NCBI GenBank assembly: GCA_947168365.1 | Contig: CAMVLO010000013.1 | Coordinates: 10,416-74,415 of the forward strand | Reading direction: 5' to 3' | DNA: 64,000 nucleotides | Source: UBA3824 sp017541145 | GTDB taxonomy: Bacteria; Bacteroidota; Bacteroidia; Bacteroidales; UBA3824 | Part shown: positions 35,435-44,864 of the stretch, one piece after another | Position numbering within the stretch: the first letter of the stretch is position 1 | How the letters are laid out: every line of letters starts with the position of its first letter | Notes under the pieces: model-generated | Told to the model about the DNA's origin: nothing | The model's input: only the letters and a program-made list of their open reading frames with translations | The model's database searches: none | Position numbers and translations under genes: made by a program

Positions 35435-36316
35435 CTATTTTTTCAGGAAATCCTTGATTTTCATATCAGAATGAATCAACAAGAAAACAACAGCAGTAAA
35501 AAAAGTCAACATCGCATAAACCAAAACCGGCTTTTCAATTTCGCACGAATTCGGTAAAGTAGTTGCGACAGAAAGTGCAAGTGCTGTATTTTGCAATCCG
35601 GTTTCAATAGCAACAGTAAGTTGTGACGGCTTGTTAAGACTAAATCCTTTTGCTATGAAAAATCCGCCGTACATCCCGCCAATATTCAATAACAAAACAA
35701 ACGGAGCGATGTAAAGTGTTTCGGAAAATGTTAACGGATGACATACCGAATTGTTAGAACCGAAAAATATTTTAATTGTAAAAACAATCAACAACATCAA
35801 CGGCAAAATCCATTTCAAAGGCGAACTGAGAGTATCCGCAATTTTGGGCAAATAATGTTTAATCATAAGTCCACAAAATGCAGGTAAAATCACCATCAAC
35901 AAAATATGCACAAAACTGTCTGAAAACGAGATATTTACATCTGCACTTTCGTTAACAAAAAATGATGCTGCCACAGTAATTATAAACGGAATGGTAAACG
36001 GACTCATCAAACTGTTAACAATTGTCATAGAGATAGATAGCGCGGTATTGCCACGGAACAAGTGAACCAAAATATTACTTGTAGTACCAACCGGGCAAAG
36101 CGCAATAAGCACGATTCCAAGTTTTTCAAACGAAGAAAGCGGCGCCAAATATGCCAACAAAAATGAAAATGCCGGCAAAATCAAAAGTTGACTGCCAATT
36201 CCCGTAAATATGGATTTCGGAAATACAAAAACATTTTTGAAATCGGTGAATGTCAACGACATACCAATTCCAACCATAATGATAATAAGTGTAATATTAA
36301 CTAAAATATCAGCCAT
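35435..36316 (-). CDS. Bile acid:sodium symporter (BASS) family transporter
   Basis: The 293-residue protein has about nine to ten membrane segments in the BASS/SBF arrangement. Conserved patches are IALCPVGTTSNILVHLFRGN (first crossover region), NSLMSPFTIPF, and AIETGLQNTALALSVA (second crossover). These regions bind Na+ in the family. Bacterial members carry organic acids such as bile acids, pantoate, pyruvate or other carboxylates, and the sequence does not decide the substrate. It stands alone on the minus strand between two convergent or divergent neighbours. Confidence 0.88.
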   Translation of the reverse strand: MADILVNITLIIIMVGIGMSLTFTDFKNVFVFPKSIFTGIGSQLLILPAFSFLLAYLAPLSSFEKLGIVLIALCPVGTTSNILVHLFRGNTALSISMTIVNSLMSPFTIPFIITVAASFFVNESADVNISFSDSFVHILLMVILPAFCGLMIKHYLPKIADTLSSPLKWILPLMLLIVFTIKIFFGSNNSVCHPLTFSETLYIAPFVLLLNIGGMYGGFFIAKGFSLNKPSQLTVAIETGLQNTALALSVATTLPNSCEIEKPVLVYAMLTFFTAVVFLLIHSDMKIKDFLKK

Positions 36317-36345
36317 TTTTATATGTGTTTGATGAAAAAATTTAG

Positions 36346-36353
36346 TAAATTTG
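36346..36353 (+). promoter_or_regulatory. -7 promoter element of the SDR gene
   Basis: TAAATTTG fits TAnnTTTG and lies 25 bases before the ATG. A TTTG at 36328 is too close (14 bases) for the usual spacing. Confidence 0.4.
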
Positions 36354-36378
36354 CGATATAATGACGCAAAGATAAAAA

Positions 36379-37164
36379 ATGGATTTCACAAATAAAAAAG
36401 TTTGGATAACAGGTGCATCATCAGGCATTGGCGAAGCACTTACCTACAAGTTTTCGGAATTGGACGCGCAATTAATCATTTCGTCGCGCCGAGAGTCTGA
36501 ATTACAGCGAGTTAAATCTAACTGCAAAAATCCCGACAAGGTAAAAATTGTTCCTATTGATTTGGAAAAATACGAAGAAATCGAAGGAATTGTAAAACCT
36601 GTTTTGGAACAAATCGGAAATATTGACATCTTAATCAACAACGGCGGCGCAAGTCAACGCGCACTTGTAATTGAAGAAGAATTGCAAGTTGTTGAAAAAA
36701 TGATGAAAATCAATTTCATGGGTGCAGTGGCTTTAACTAAAATGATTTTGCCGGGCATGATTGCGCAAAAAAGCGGACATATCGTTTGTATGAGCAGTCT
36801 CGCGGGCAAGTTTGGAATACCGTTGCGCTCCGGTTATGCAGCTGCAAAACACGCACTTCACGGTTTTTTTGAAACTTTGTTGGCAGAAAATTACGACAAC
36901 GGAATCCGCGTTTTGATGGTTTGTCCGGGTTATGTAAATACCAACGTGGCAATCAACGCTCTTGATGCGAAAGCCGAAAAACGAAATGTAAATGATGAAG
37001 GTCAAGCTAAAGGTTTGGATCCCAAAGTTTTAGCAGAAAAAATCATAAAAGGTATCGAGAAAGAAAAACTCGAAATTACTGCCGGCGGAAGCGAAACCAA
37101 CGGAATTTGGGTAAGCAGATTTTTCCCAAGATTGTTCGCTAAAATTATAAGAAACAAAAAATAA
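36379..37164 (+). CDS. Short-chain dehydrogenase/reductase
   Basis: Classical SDR features are complete: the cofactor motif TGASSGIGE (residues 11-19), NNGGAS in place of NNAG, the catalytic Ser in VCMSSLAGKFG, and YxxxK in YAAAKHAL. SRRESE after the second strand suggests NADP(H) preference. VCPGYVNTNVA is the conserved PG region. The 261-residue length and C-terminal hydrophobic/basic tail resemble the DHRS7-like bacterial group. The substrate is unknown. It stands alone and converges with dnaA across a shared terminator. Confidence 0.9.
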   Translation: MDFTNKKVWITGASSGIGEALTYKFSELDAQLIISSRRESELQRVKSNCKNPDKVKIVPIDLEKYEEIEGIVKPVLEQIGNIDILINNGGASQRALVIEEELQVVEKMMKINFMGAVALTKMILPGMIAQKSGHIVCMSSLAGKFGIPLRSGYAAAKHALHGFFETLLAENYDNGIRVLMVCPGYVNTNVAINALDAKAEKRNVNDEGQAKGLDPKVLAEKIIKGIEKEKLEITAGGSETNGIWVSRFFPRLFAKIIRNKK

Positions 37165-37181
37165 GAAATATCACAAAAAGA

Positions 37182-37220
37182 AAAGTGCCAACCGAAAAGA
37201 GATTTTCAGCATGGCACTTT
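37182..37220 (+). terminator. Terminator between the SDR gene and dnaA
   Basis: AAAGTGCCA (37182-37190) pairs with TGGCACTTT (37212-37220), with A-rich sequence before and AT-rich after it. Probably bidirectional; the T-run is weak. Confidence 0.65.
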
Positions 37221-37247
37221 ATATTAATATTAACTCGACTAAAATTT

Positions 37248-38783
37248 TTATTGTCTTTTGTAAGAACCGGTCTTGATTTCGGCTTCTACAGCTAAAGCCA
37301 CATCACGGTATTTTTCATCGTTTTCTATTGATTTTGCTACTGCCTTGCAAGCATGCAAAACTGTACTGTGATCTCGTCCGCCGATCTGAGTACCAATTAC
37401 TTGATAAGGTAAATCAGTAAACTTTTTGGAATAATACATCGCCAATTGTCTTGCCATTACAATATCTTTGGCGCGAGATTTTGAATACAAAACCGCCTCT
37501 TTGATTTTGAAATAATCGCAAACGGTATTTACAATAAAATCAATTGAATATTCCGGCTCGGTTTCTTTTATGATTTTTCCAAGCAACTGTTTTGCAACCT
37601 CCAAAGTAAGTTCCGCACGGGTAAAAGTACTTTGCGCCAAAAGCGAAATCAACGCTCCTTCAAGCTCTCTGACGTTTGAAACCACGGTTTGAGCGATGTA
37701 ACGCAAGATGTCATCAGAAATATTCATACCGTCGTTGTAAACTTTTTTCTGAAGAATATTCAAACGTGTTTCGTAATCCGGAACATGTACTTCAACTGTA
37801 AGTCCCCAACGGAAACGGCTTAACAATCTCTCTGACAAGCCTTTAAGCTCAGCTGGTTCGGTATCGCATGTCAAAATAATCTGTTTACCAGACTGATGCA
37901 ACGAGTTGAAAATCGCAAAAAATGTATCTTGAGTTCCTTTTTTATCAGCAAATTCTTGTACATCGTCGATGATTAACAAATCGAGCATCTGATAAAAATG
38001 GATAAAATCGTTTCTGGTATTGTTACGACAAGCATCGGCATATTGAGTCTGAAACTTGTTTGCCTCAACATAAAGCACGAGTTTGTCGGGATAAAATTCT
38101 TTTACAGAATTGCCGATAGCCTGAGCCAAGTGCGTTTTTCCCAAACCTGATTTACCGAAAATCAACAACGGATTAAACTGACTTCCCGGCTTTTTCGCAA
38201 TAGAAACCGCCGCACTTTTACCAAGTCGGTTGCACTCGCCTTCCACAAAATTGTCAATCGTATAATTCGGATTCAACTGAGGATTCACCGTCATTTTCTT
38301 GATTCCGGGAATTACAAACGGATTGTGAATTGCCGGCTCCGGAAATGATGCGCCGTAATTTGAATTTACGGTTTGATTTTCGGGATGCGAAGAAATTTTT
38401 CCCGGGAATGTGTAAACACCTTGCTGGTAAGGAACATAAGGCTTAGCAGAATTGTTCTGATTAGGAACCGACATGTTACCATTGTTTCCGTAACCTCTGT
38501 ACGAACGTTGCATCGAAGGCTGACGACCGGCGTCTACAACAATAGTGTACTCAAGTTTGGCCTCTTTTCCCAAATACCTTTGCAGCGCAGTACGGAGCAA
38601 AACAATATAGTTTTCCTCTAAGTATTCATAAAAAAATGCCGATGGAACTTGAATTGTAAGTATATGAGAATCAACTTTCAAAGGAACTATCGGAGCAAAC
38701 CATGTTCTATAGCTTGACGCCGGAATATTTTCCTTGATAAATTGTAAACAATTATTCCATATAGTACTAACATTATTTTCCAT
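37248..38783 (-). CDS. dnaA: Chromosomal replication initiator DnaA
   Basis: Domain I (IWNNCLQFIKENIPASSYRTWF) is at the N-terminus, followed by a long Asn/Gln/Pro-rich linker (about residues 90-165). The AAA+ domain follows with Walker A FGKSGLGKTHLA (about residue 210), Walker B LLIIDDVQEF and the RLLSRFRWGLTVEV region. The C-terminal DNA-binding domain carries the DnaA signature GGRDHSTVLHACKAV. Length is 511 residues. The immediate neighbours are an SDR and xseA/yfcE rather than dnaN, as is common in Bacteroidota. The 180-base upstream gap is AT-rich and has only one near-match to a DnaA box. Confidence 0.98.
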   Translation of the reverse strand: MENNVSTIWNNCLQFIKENIPASSYRTWFAPIVPLKVDSHILTIQVPSAFFYEYLEENYIVLLRTALQRYLGKEAKLEYTIVVDAGRQPSMQRSYRGYGNNGNMSVPNQNNSAKPYVPYQQGVYTFPGKISSHPENQTVNSNYGASFPEPAIHNPFVIPGIKKMTVNPQLNPNYTIDNFVEGECNRLGKSAAVSIAKKPGSQFNPLLIFGKSGLGKTHLAQAIGNSVKEFYPDKLVLYVEANKFQTQYADACRNNTRNDFIHFYQMLDLLIIDDVQEFADKKGTQDTFFAIFNSLHQSGKQIILTCDTEPAELKGLSERLLSRFRWGLTVEVHVPDYETRLNILQKKVYNDGMNISDDILRYIAQTVVSNVRELEGALISLLAQSTFTRAELTLEVAKQLLGKIIKETEPEYSIDFIVNTVCDYFKIKEAVLYSKSRAKDIVMARQLAMYYSKKFTDLPYQVIGTQIGGRDHSTVLHACKAVAKSIENDEKYRDVALAVEAEIKTGSYKRQ

Positions 38784-38963
38784 CCTCGTGTACGTTTGCT
38801 ATCATGCGAATTTGTTGTAAAATTCGTAAAAAAATAAATAAAAACAAAATCTGAACTGTAAATTATGCTTTAATTATCAACATATCTAAATCATTATCAG
38901 TTCATTAAAATTTTATTTTTTTTTATAAATTTTGTAATAAACAGAAAATCATATTTTTACGAG

Positions 38964-39455
38964 TTATCGAGGTAACTCACATATTTCCAGATCTTTAACT
39001 TCTCCTTGATGAAGTTTGAATCGCAAAACTGTTCTTTTGGGTTGTTGCCCGTATTGACCTGCGGCACCGGGATTCATCACCAAACAGTTAAATTTTTCGT
39101 CGAACATCACCCGCAAAATATGAGAATGTCCGCAGACAAAAATTTTCGGCGGATTGGTTCGCAAAACTTTTCCCGCAGCCGCTGAATATTTTCCGGGATA
39201 ACCGCCGATGTGTGTCATGTAAACATCCACTTCTTCCACCGTAAAACGCTGCTCCAAAGGATAAACCAAGCGTGTCTGATAATCATCGATGTTTCCGGAA
39301 ACCGCAATCAACGGCTTGAATTTCGCAATTTTATCAGCCAAAGCTATGGAACCGATGTCGCCGGCATGCCAAATCATGTCGCACGATTCCATAAAATTAT
39401 AAAACTTGTCATCCAAATGGTTGTGTGTGTCAGAAAGCAAACCAATAGTTTTCAT
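38964..39455 (-). CDS. YfcE/MJ0936-type metallophosphoesterase
   Basis: The compact 163-residue calcineurin-like phosphoesterase has all five metal motifs in order: LSDTHNH (DxH), HAGDIG (GDxx), VSGNID (GNxD), YMTHIGG (His) and CGHSHILR (GHxH). Such YfcE-like enzymes hydrolyse small phosphodiesters, and the physiological substrate is unknown. Its ATG overlaps the xseA stop by four bases (ATGA), so it is translationally coupled to xseA and is the last gene of the divIC-xseA-yfcE run. I see no terminator directly after it. Confidence 0.92.
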   Translation of the reverse strand: MKTIGLLSDTHNHLDDKFYNFMESCDMIWHAGDIGSIALADKIAKFKPLIAVSGNIDDYQTRLVYPLEQRFTVEEVDVYMTHIGGYPGKYSAAAGKVLRTNPPKIFVCGHSHILRVMFDEKFNCLVMNPGAAGQYGQQPKRTVLRFKLHQGEVKDLEICELPR

Positions 39456-40771
39456 TTCGATATTTTGTTAACAACGGATGAAACTTGTCCATCGTAAAAA
39501 AATGTTGTAATCTCTTGACCTTCATGAATTTCAGAAACCGATTTTGCAGCCTTGCCGTTGATTTTTGTAAAAGTATAACCCTTTTTCAAAATCTGTTTAG
39601 GACTGTTGAGATCTATTTTCATTTTTACGGAATCGAGAGTATATGTTTTCTCCAAAATTCTGGTTTTCAAAAGATTAATAATATTGGTAATGGTTTGATT
39701 GTTGGAGGTTTGTATATTTTTTTCGGTAATTCTCAAATTGTTGATTATCGAATTACGCTTGTTTTCCAATTGAGTGGTTTTCAGCGGATAAAAATTTTTC
39801 AAAACGCTGATAAGGTTCACCACAATTTCGTGATTGAGTTTTTCATGATTTGTCAACACATCTCTTACTGATTGTTTTATTGTAACAATTTTTTCAGAAA
39901 GAATTGTATCACAAGCATTTGCACGGTCAATCAAGAACTGAGCAACAGCTGTAGGAGTTTTCAAATGAGTGTTAGCAACAAGGTCTGCAACCGATTCGTC
40001 GCGGTCGTGACCAATACCGGTAATCACAGGCAAAGGAAACTGACAAATATTTTGACAAAGTCGCAAACTGTCAAAACATGCCAAATCCGTTTTGCTACCG
40101 CCGCCACGAATTATCACCACGCAATCGAAAAAATCTGTAAACTGCAAAATCTTGTTAAGTTGCTCAATGATAGACGGTTCAGCTGTATTTCCCTGCATCG
40201 CGGCTTCAAACAACGATGTATAAAATTTGTAGCCGAAACTGTTGTTTTTCAGTTGATTGACAAAATCTCCATAACCGGCAGCACCGGCAGAAGAAATTAC
40301 AGCAATTTTTTGTACCAACATCGGCAATTGCAATTCGCGGTTCATATCAAAAACGCCGTCATCTTGCAACTGTTTGATTGTAAGTTTTCGCTGCATCTCA
40401 AGTTCGCCGAGTGTATACTCGGGCAAAATATCCAAGATATTGAGACTCAGACCATAAAGTTCATGAAAAGTAACGCGGACTTTCACCAAAATTTTTAATC
40501 CGGCTTCCATCGCGCGACCCGTAGCGGTCTCAAAATACGGTTTGATAATTCTCCACTGACTTGCCCAAATATTGGCTCTTACTTGCGAAATTATTTTGTC
40601 ATCGGTTTGAGATTTTTCAACAAGTTCCAAATAACAATGTCCCGTCCTGTTTTGCATAATAGATTGAATTTCAGCAATTACAAGATAGGTTTTTGACAAC
40701 TTATCCTCAATGGTTTCGCGGATAAGATTTGTCAACTGAAACAATGTTAAAGCATCTTGAGAAATCTCCAT
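39452..40771 (-). CDS. xseA: Exodeoxyribonuclease VII large subunit
   Basis: An N-terminal OB-fold (NLIRETIEDKLSKTYLVIAEI, then GHCYLELVEK) precedes the exonuclease VII catalytic domain: ISSAGAAGYGDFVNQL, CVVIIRGGGSKTDLACFDSL, VITGIGHDRDESVADLVANT and HLKTPTAVAQFLIDR. A C-terminal coiled-coil region ends with LKKGYTFTKINGK. Length is 439 residues. Exo VII degrades single-stranded DNA with the small subunit XseB, and no xseB follows here; its place is taken by the metallophosphoesterase. It lies 21 bases downstream of the divIC-like gene. Confidence 0.95.
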   Translation of the reverse strand: MEISQDALTLFQLTNLIRETIEDKLSKTYLVIAEIQSIMQNRTGHCYLELVEKSQTDDKIISQVRANIWASQWRIIKPYFETATGRAMEAGLKILVKVRVTFHELYGLSLNILDILPEYTLGELEMQRKLTIKQLQDDGVFDMNRELQLPMLVQKIAVISSAGAAGYGDFVNQLKNNSFGYKFYTSLFEAAMQGNTAEPSIIEQLNKILQFTDFFDCVVIIRGGGSKTDLACFDSLRLCQNICQFPLPVITGIGHDRDESVADLVANTHLKTPTAVAQFLIDRANACDTILSEKIVTIKQSVRDVLTNHEKLNHEIVVNLISVLKNFYPLKTTQLENKRNSIINNLRITEKNIQTSNNQTITNIINLLKTRILEKTYTLDSVKMKIDLNSPKQILKKGYTFTKINGKAAKSVSEIHEGQEITTFFYDGQVSSVVNKISK

Positions 40772-40792
40772 TTTGATTATTAATTAAGGTGA

Positions 40793-41119
40793 CTAATTTT
40801 TTTCGATAACAATGAAAACATCTTCATCATCAGCCTTCATAAAATACTGTTCACGAGCAAATTTCTTCAGATTTTCATCGTTTGTCTGGAGTTCGTTTAG
40901 CATGATAGAATCGTCATGAATTTTTTGTAAGTAAACATCTTTTTCTTTTTCTAAACGTTTACTCAACATCATGTCAGGAATCATATCACGGAAAACACTG
41001 TTTTGATCAAACACAGCCACCCAAACCACAAATGCAATCAAAGTATAAAGGTATCTGTGTTTTTTAAAAAGCTCACGTTTCGACCAAACGGTTTTGAAGA
41101 AATCTGCAATATTTTTCAT
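40793..41119 (-). CDS. FtsB/DivIC-like septum formation initiator
   Basis: The 108-residue protein has a short cytoplasmic N-terminus, one membrane segment (YLYTLIAFVVWVAVF, about residues 24-40) and an extracytoplasmic coiled coil (KRLEKEKDVYLQKIHDDSIM) ending in NLKKFAREQYFMKADDEDVFI. The REQYFMK pattern is typical of DivIC/FtsB proteins that bridge FtsL and FtsQ in the divisome. I chose the Met at 41119 (MKNIADFF) over one four codons upstream, because it gives a cleaner N-terminus. It heads the divIC-xseA-yfcE operon. Confidence 0.85.
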   Translation of the reverse strand: MKNIADFFKTVWSKRELFKKHRYLYTLIAFVVWVAVFDQNSVFRDMIPDMMLSKRLEKEKDVYLQKIHDDSIMLNELQTNDENLKKFAREQYFMKADDEDVFIVIEKN

Positions 41120-41286
41120 AATCAAAATCAAATTTTTAACATGCGAAGATACAAATAATTCTCAAATTAACAACAATATAGGAAAGAAAAAAGTTAAACA
41201 AAAAAATTTATACAAAAAATTTACATATTTTAGCATAATAATTGAAAACAAAATTACTATATTTACGGCTGAAGTAATGTAATAGA

Positions 41287-43995
41287 ATGCTAAGATATAT
41301 AAAAATAACAATTGTCTTGATTATATTGCTAACTAATTGTGTATTAGGGCAAGACGTATACAAAACTAAAATCGGACTAAGAAGTATTTACGAAAGGAAC
41401 AACACAGAAAAAGCCATAAGTAAAGCTAAAGGGGATACTGCGATTCTCAATGAATATATGTTGAAAAATGAGAAAATATTACTCTATAAAGAGCAGGATG
41501 ATTGGAAAAAAATAAATTCATACAGTTACATTTACAAAATATACGGACAAATTGGCAACAAGGAAGGTCAAAACAGATGTGTTGAAAGAATAATTAGAAT
41601 TGGGGAAAAATTAAACAATATGGATATTTACCTCACCTTGGTAATAATGCGTGCCGAAGAAGCAACTCGTCAACACGATATCAACAAAAGTTTCCAAATT
41701 TATTTTGAAGCTGAAAAATATTTGTTGCAAAAAAAACACTATCAACAACAATTAGCGATAATTTATATAAAAATCAGTCAAAAATATAGCAAACAGTTGA
41801 ATCAAAGTATGGAAATCCGTTACTTGATGAAAGCTGTGGAAATTGCAAGTCAAGTAGATAATATCGAACTTAAAGCAAAGGTTTTTTACGAAATAGCAAA
41901 ATTTTATGTACGTGAAGAAGAGCCTGACAAATCGCTAAACTATCTCTATATTGCAAGAGAATATTTCATGCAACTCGACGATGAAAAAAATCTCGCAGGC
42001 TCAACCGTAATTTTAGCTACAATTTACAAGCAAAAAAATGAATTTCAAACAGCGATATTAGTGTTTGAAAAAGCGATAAGAATACTCGAAAAATACAAAT
42101 GCAATACTTATATAAGTAAGGCAAACACCGGAATCGGAGAATGTTACGAGGCTTTGGGTGACAACGAAAGTGCATTAGAATATTATCAAAAGGCGTTGGA
42201 AAATTGTTTACAAAACGATGATATTCAAGAACTTGAAAACACTTGTATAAAACTTGGTATTTTCTATAACAAAATTGGAGAAAAAGAAAAAGCAAGAAAT
42301 TTTCTCGAAGAAAGTTTCAAACTCGAAAAAAAATCACAAAGCTCGGTAGAAAACAGTTCGGAAGCTGCAAATTTGTTATCTAAATTATACTATGAAAAAA
42401 AAGATTACAAAAAAGCATATTACAACGCCAGAAACGCTATAAATTATTACACCGAAGAAATTGACAAAAATTCCGGACAAGAAGTGGCTCGTACCGAAAT
42501 GGAATATCTTAACAACAAAGAGCGTGAATACAACTATATGGTTGACCGTCAGCAAGAAGAAGCGTTGAAAAACAGCAAAAAGATGTTTATGATTTCAATC
42601 ACATTAGGAAGTATTTCAATCTTATTATTTATTACAACATTAATTTTATACACAAAACAAATCAAGAAAAACAGACAAATAAATTCACAAAAAGACGAAA
42701 TAGCAGCTCAAAACGAGGAACTTCAAGCCACAAAAGAAGAATTGTTGGAACAAACAATTGCTTTGGAAAAACGAAACGACGAATTGAAAAAATTATCACT
42801 TGTGGCGCGAGAAACCGACAACGCTATATTTATCACGAACTTAAACGGTACTATAATTTGGATAAACAAGGCATTGGCGGATTTAGTGGGTTGGGATTCA
42901 AATATCGATATCGAGGAAAAACATCTGAGTATTTTTGATGTATCCAAAAATCCAAATATCAAGAACTTATACGAGCAAGCTAAATGTACAAAACATTCTG
43001 TATCATACACAACACAAACCATAAACAAAGAAAATCAAAATGTTTGGTTGAAAACTGACTTAACGCCGGTATTCAACGAACACAATGAATTGTATCAATA
43101 TATCTCATTGATTTCCAATATCACAAACTTGAAAAAGGCACAGGAAAAAATCGACGAGAAAAACAAAGAAATACAAGCTTCAATAAATTACGCGAAGAAA
43201 ATTCAAGATTCAATAAAACCGATGCAAATTTTCTTGGAAACAGTTTTGCCGGAATTTTTTATAATAAATATGCCGAAAAGTACGGTCAGCGGCGATTTCT
43301 TTTGGGTTGATTATAAACGCGGTAGAACGATAATTGCCGTTGCGGACTGTACAGGACACGGAATTCCGGGCGGATTTATGTCGGTTTTAGGACAAGTAAC
43401 TTTGTCGGATATTATTGCAAGTTTAGACGATTTCAATGCGTCTGACATCCTCAATCTTATGAGAATCAGAAATATAAAATTGCTGCATCAACGCGGCAAA
43501 ATCGGTGAAACTCAGGACGGTATGGATTTGAGTTTGTGTATAATCGACAACAAAGAAAAAACATTGAATTATGCCGGAGCTTACTCTTTCACTTACATGG
43601 TAAGGGAAGGCGAACCAAACGCAGAGGAAATCAAACTTGAAGAAAAGCAAAGAATTCGAATAATGAAAAATGAAGAAACAAACAATCATATAATTTATTT
43701 CAAACCGGACAGAATGCCAATTGGAATTCACTCAAAAGATGACATCCCGTTTAGAGATTTGAAAATAAAATTGAACAAAGGCGACAAAATCTACATGACA
43801 ACAGACGGAATGGGTGACCAATTTGGCGGACCGCATTACAAAAAATTGCACACCGCAAATGTTGAAAAAATGATTCTGTCTTTCAGCAACTTACCAATTA
43901 ACGAACAAGAAAAGCAAATAAAAAATTATATCACAACTTGGAAAGGCGACAACGAACAAATGGACGATATCTTGATGATTGGTTTGAAAATTTAA
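41287..43995 (+). CDS. TPR - TM - PAS - SpoIIE phosphatase
   Basis: A signal peptide (residues 1-22, ending CVLGQ) is followed by about six TPR units (60-390; NTGIGECYEALGDNESALEYYQKAL is canonical). Next are a TM helix (about 433-455), a coiled coil, a PAS domain (about 505-620; DNAIFITNLNGTIIWINKAL) and a SpoIIE/PP2C domain (about 660-902). The phosphatase motifs are intact: GDFFWVDYK, VADCTGHGIPGGFMSVLG, DGMDLSL, TTDGMGDQFGG and MDDILMIGLKI. The periplasmic TPR region probably senses a protein or envelope state and controls the cytoplasmic Ser/Thr phosphatase. This architecture is common in Bacteroidota. The gene is monocistronic; no partner anti-sigma factor is nearby. Confidence 0.9.
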   Translation: MLRYIKITIVLIILLTNCVLGQDVYKTKIGLRSIYERNNTEKAISKAKGDTAILNEYMLKNEKILLYKEQDDWKKINSYSYIYKIYGQIGNKEGQNRCVERIIRIGEKLNNMDIYLTLVIMRAEEATRQHDINKSFQIYFEAEKYLLQKKHYQQQLAIIYIKISQKYSKQLNQSMEIRYLMKAVEIASQVDNIELKAKVFYEIAKFYVREEEPDKSLNYLYIAREYFMQLDDEKNLAGSTVILATIYKQKNEFQTAILVFEKAIRILEKYKCNTYISKANTGIGECYEALGDNESALEYYQKALENCLQNDDIQELENTCIKLGIFYNKIGEKEKARNFLEESFKLEKKSQSSVENSSEAANLLSKLYYEKKDYKKAYYNARNAINYYTEEIDKNSGQEVARTEMEYLNNKEREYNYMVDRQQEEALKNSKKMFMISITLGSISILLFITTLILYTKQIKKNRQINSQKDEIAAQNEELQATKEELLEQTIALEKRNDELKKLSLVARETDNAIFITNLNGTIIWINKALADLVGWDSNIDIEEKHLSIFDVSKNPNIKNLYEQAKCTKHSVSYTTQTINKENQNVWLKTDLTPVFNEHNELYQYISLISNITNLKKAQEKIDEKNKEIQASINYAKKIQDSIKPMQIFLETVLPEFFIINMPKSTVSGDFFWVDYKRGRTIIAVADCTGHGIPGGFMSVLGQVTLSDIIASLDDFNASDILNLMRIRNIKLLHQRGKIGETQDGMDLSLCIIDNKEKTLNYAGAYSFTYMVREGEPNAEEIKLEEKQRIRIMKNEETNNHIIYFKPDRMPIGIHSKDDIPFRDLKIKLNKGDKIYMTTDGMGDQFGGPHYKKLHTANVEKMILSFSNLPINEQEKQIKNYITTWKGDNEQMDDILMIGLKI

Positions 43996-44047
43996 AAAAT
44001 AATGTTTTAATAAAATTTAAAAATTAGGCAAAAACAAATAAAAAAAC

Positions 44048-44055
44048 TAAATTTG
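44048..44055 (+). promoter_or_regulatory. -7 promoter element of the membrane protein-recR operon
   Basis: TAAATTTG fits TAnnTTTG, 29-36 bases before the ATG of the membrane protein gene. Confidence 0.4.
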
Positions 44056-44083
44056 CACGTAAAATAATTTTTTTTAGAAATAA

Positions 44084-44842
44084 ATGGAAAAAACAGAATG
44101 GGTTTTCGGAGAAATCTTAATCCAGGAACCAATGACTGCCTTAACAGATTTAATCATCACAACTGTTTGTCTTATAGGTTTTTACAAGTTATATAATTTG
44201 TCACGACAAAACGACGGATACATGAAAAATTTCGCGTATTTTGTATTATTCATGGGATTGGGAACGCTGTTCGCTGCAATATTGACTCACGCATTCGATT
44301 ACGTTTTCAACCCGGAACAATTAACAAAAGCAGAAATCAAGGAACTAAACTGGAAAAACAAATTTCAGATAAATCTTCATAATCTTCCGAATTGGGTTTT
44401 CAACGTAATATCTACAACACTTTTTGAAATAAGTGTAATACAAAGAGCGAAATATTATCTAAAAAACTACAATTTTTCAATAATAAAATGGTTTGTCGTA
44501 ATAGAATCTACGATAATTTCAATATTATTGATGTACAATTTGAGTTACGATATTGCATCAATTCATATCGGCATAGCACTTTTTGTGGTATCGATGCCGT
44601 TACAAGTAAAAATTTACAAAAAATACAAAGCTCCGGATGCTAAACTTCTGATAATCGGTTCGTTGATTATGTTGATTGTAGTTCCGGTAATGATTACAAA
44701 ATTTGAAATTACTAAATGGTTCAATTTCAACGATATATCTCACGTTGTAATTGCTACAACGATGTATCTTTTTTACCTCGCAGGACTAAATTTCTACGAT
44801 AACAAACTAAACGAAGAATTATCGGCAAAAAGGATACACTAA
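44084..44842 (+). CDS. Multi-pass membrane protein of unknown function
   Basis: The 252-residue protein has about seven to eight predicted membrane segments (ALTDLIITTVCLIGFYKLY, FAYFVLFMGLGTLFAAIL, and so on). The opening EPMTALTDLII, with His residues near membrane borders (ILTHAFDY, INLHNLPNW, IHIGIAL, SHVVIATT), resembles the DUF6962/ceramidase-like family. That resemblance is from memory and weak. It begins a short operon with recR (22-base gap) and a small hypothetical gene, which gives no functional hint. Confidence 0.6.
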   Translation: MEKTEWVFGEILIQEPMTALTDLIITTVCLIGFYKLYNLSRQNDGYMKNFAYFVLFMGLGTLFAAILTHAFDYVFNPEQLTKAEIKELNWKNKFQINLHNLPNWVFNVISTTLFEISVIQRAKYYLKNYNFSIIKWFVVIESTIISILLMYNLSYDIASIHIGIALFVVSMPLQVKIYKKYKAPDAKLLIIGSLIMLIVVPVMITKFEITKWFNFNDISHVVIATTMYLFYLAGLNFYDNKLNEELSAKRIH

Positions 44843-44864
44843 ACTATATACAAAAAAACTGAAA

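Noticed and set aside
38784..38963. AT-rich gap upstream of dnaA as a replication origin
   Set aside because: Only one near-match to a DnaA box (TTATCAACA at 38874) and no cluster; the gap is only 180 bases. It is more likely an ordinary promoter region.
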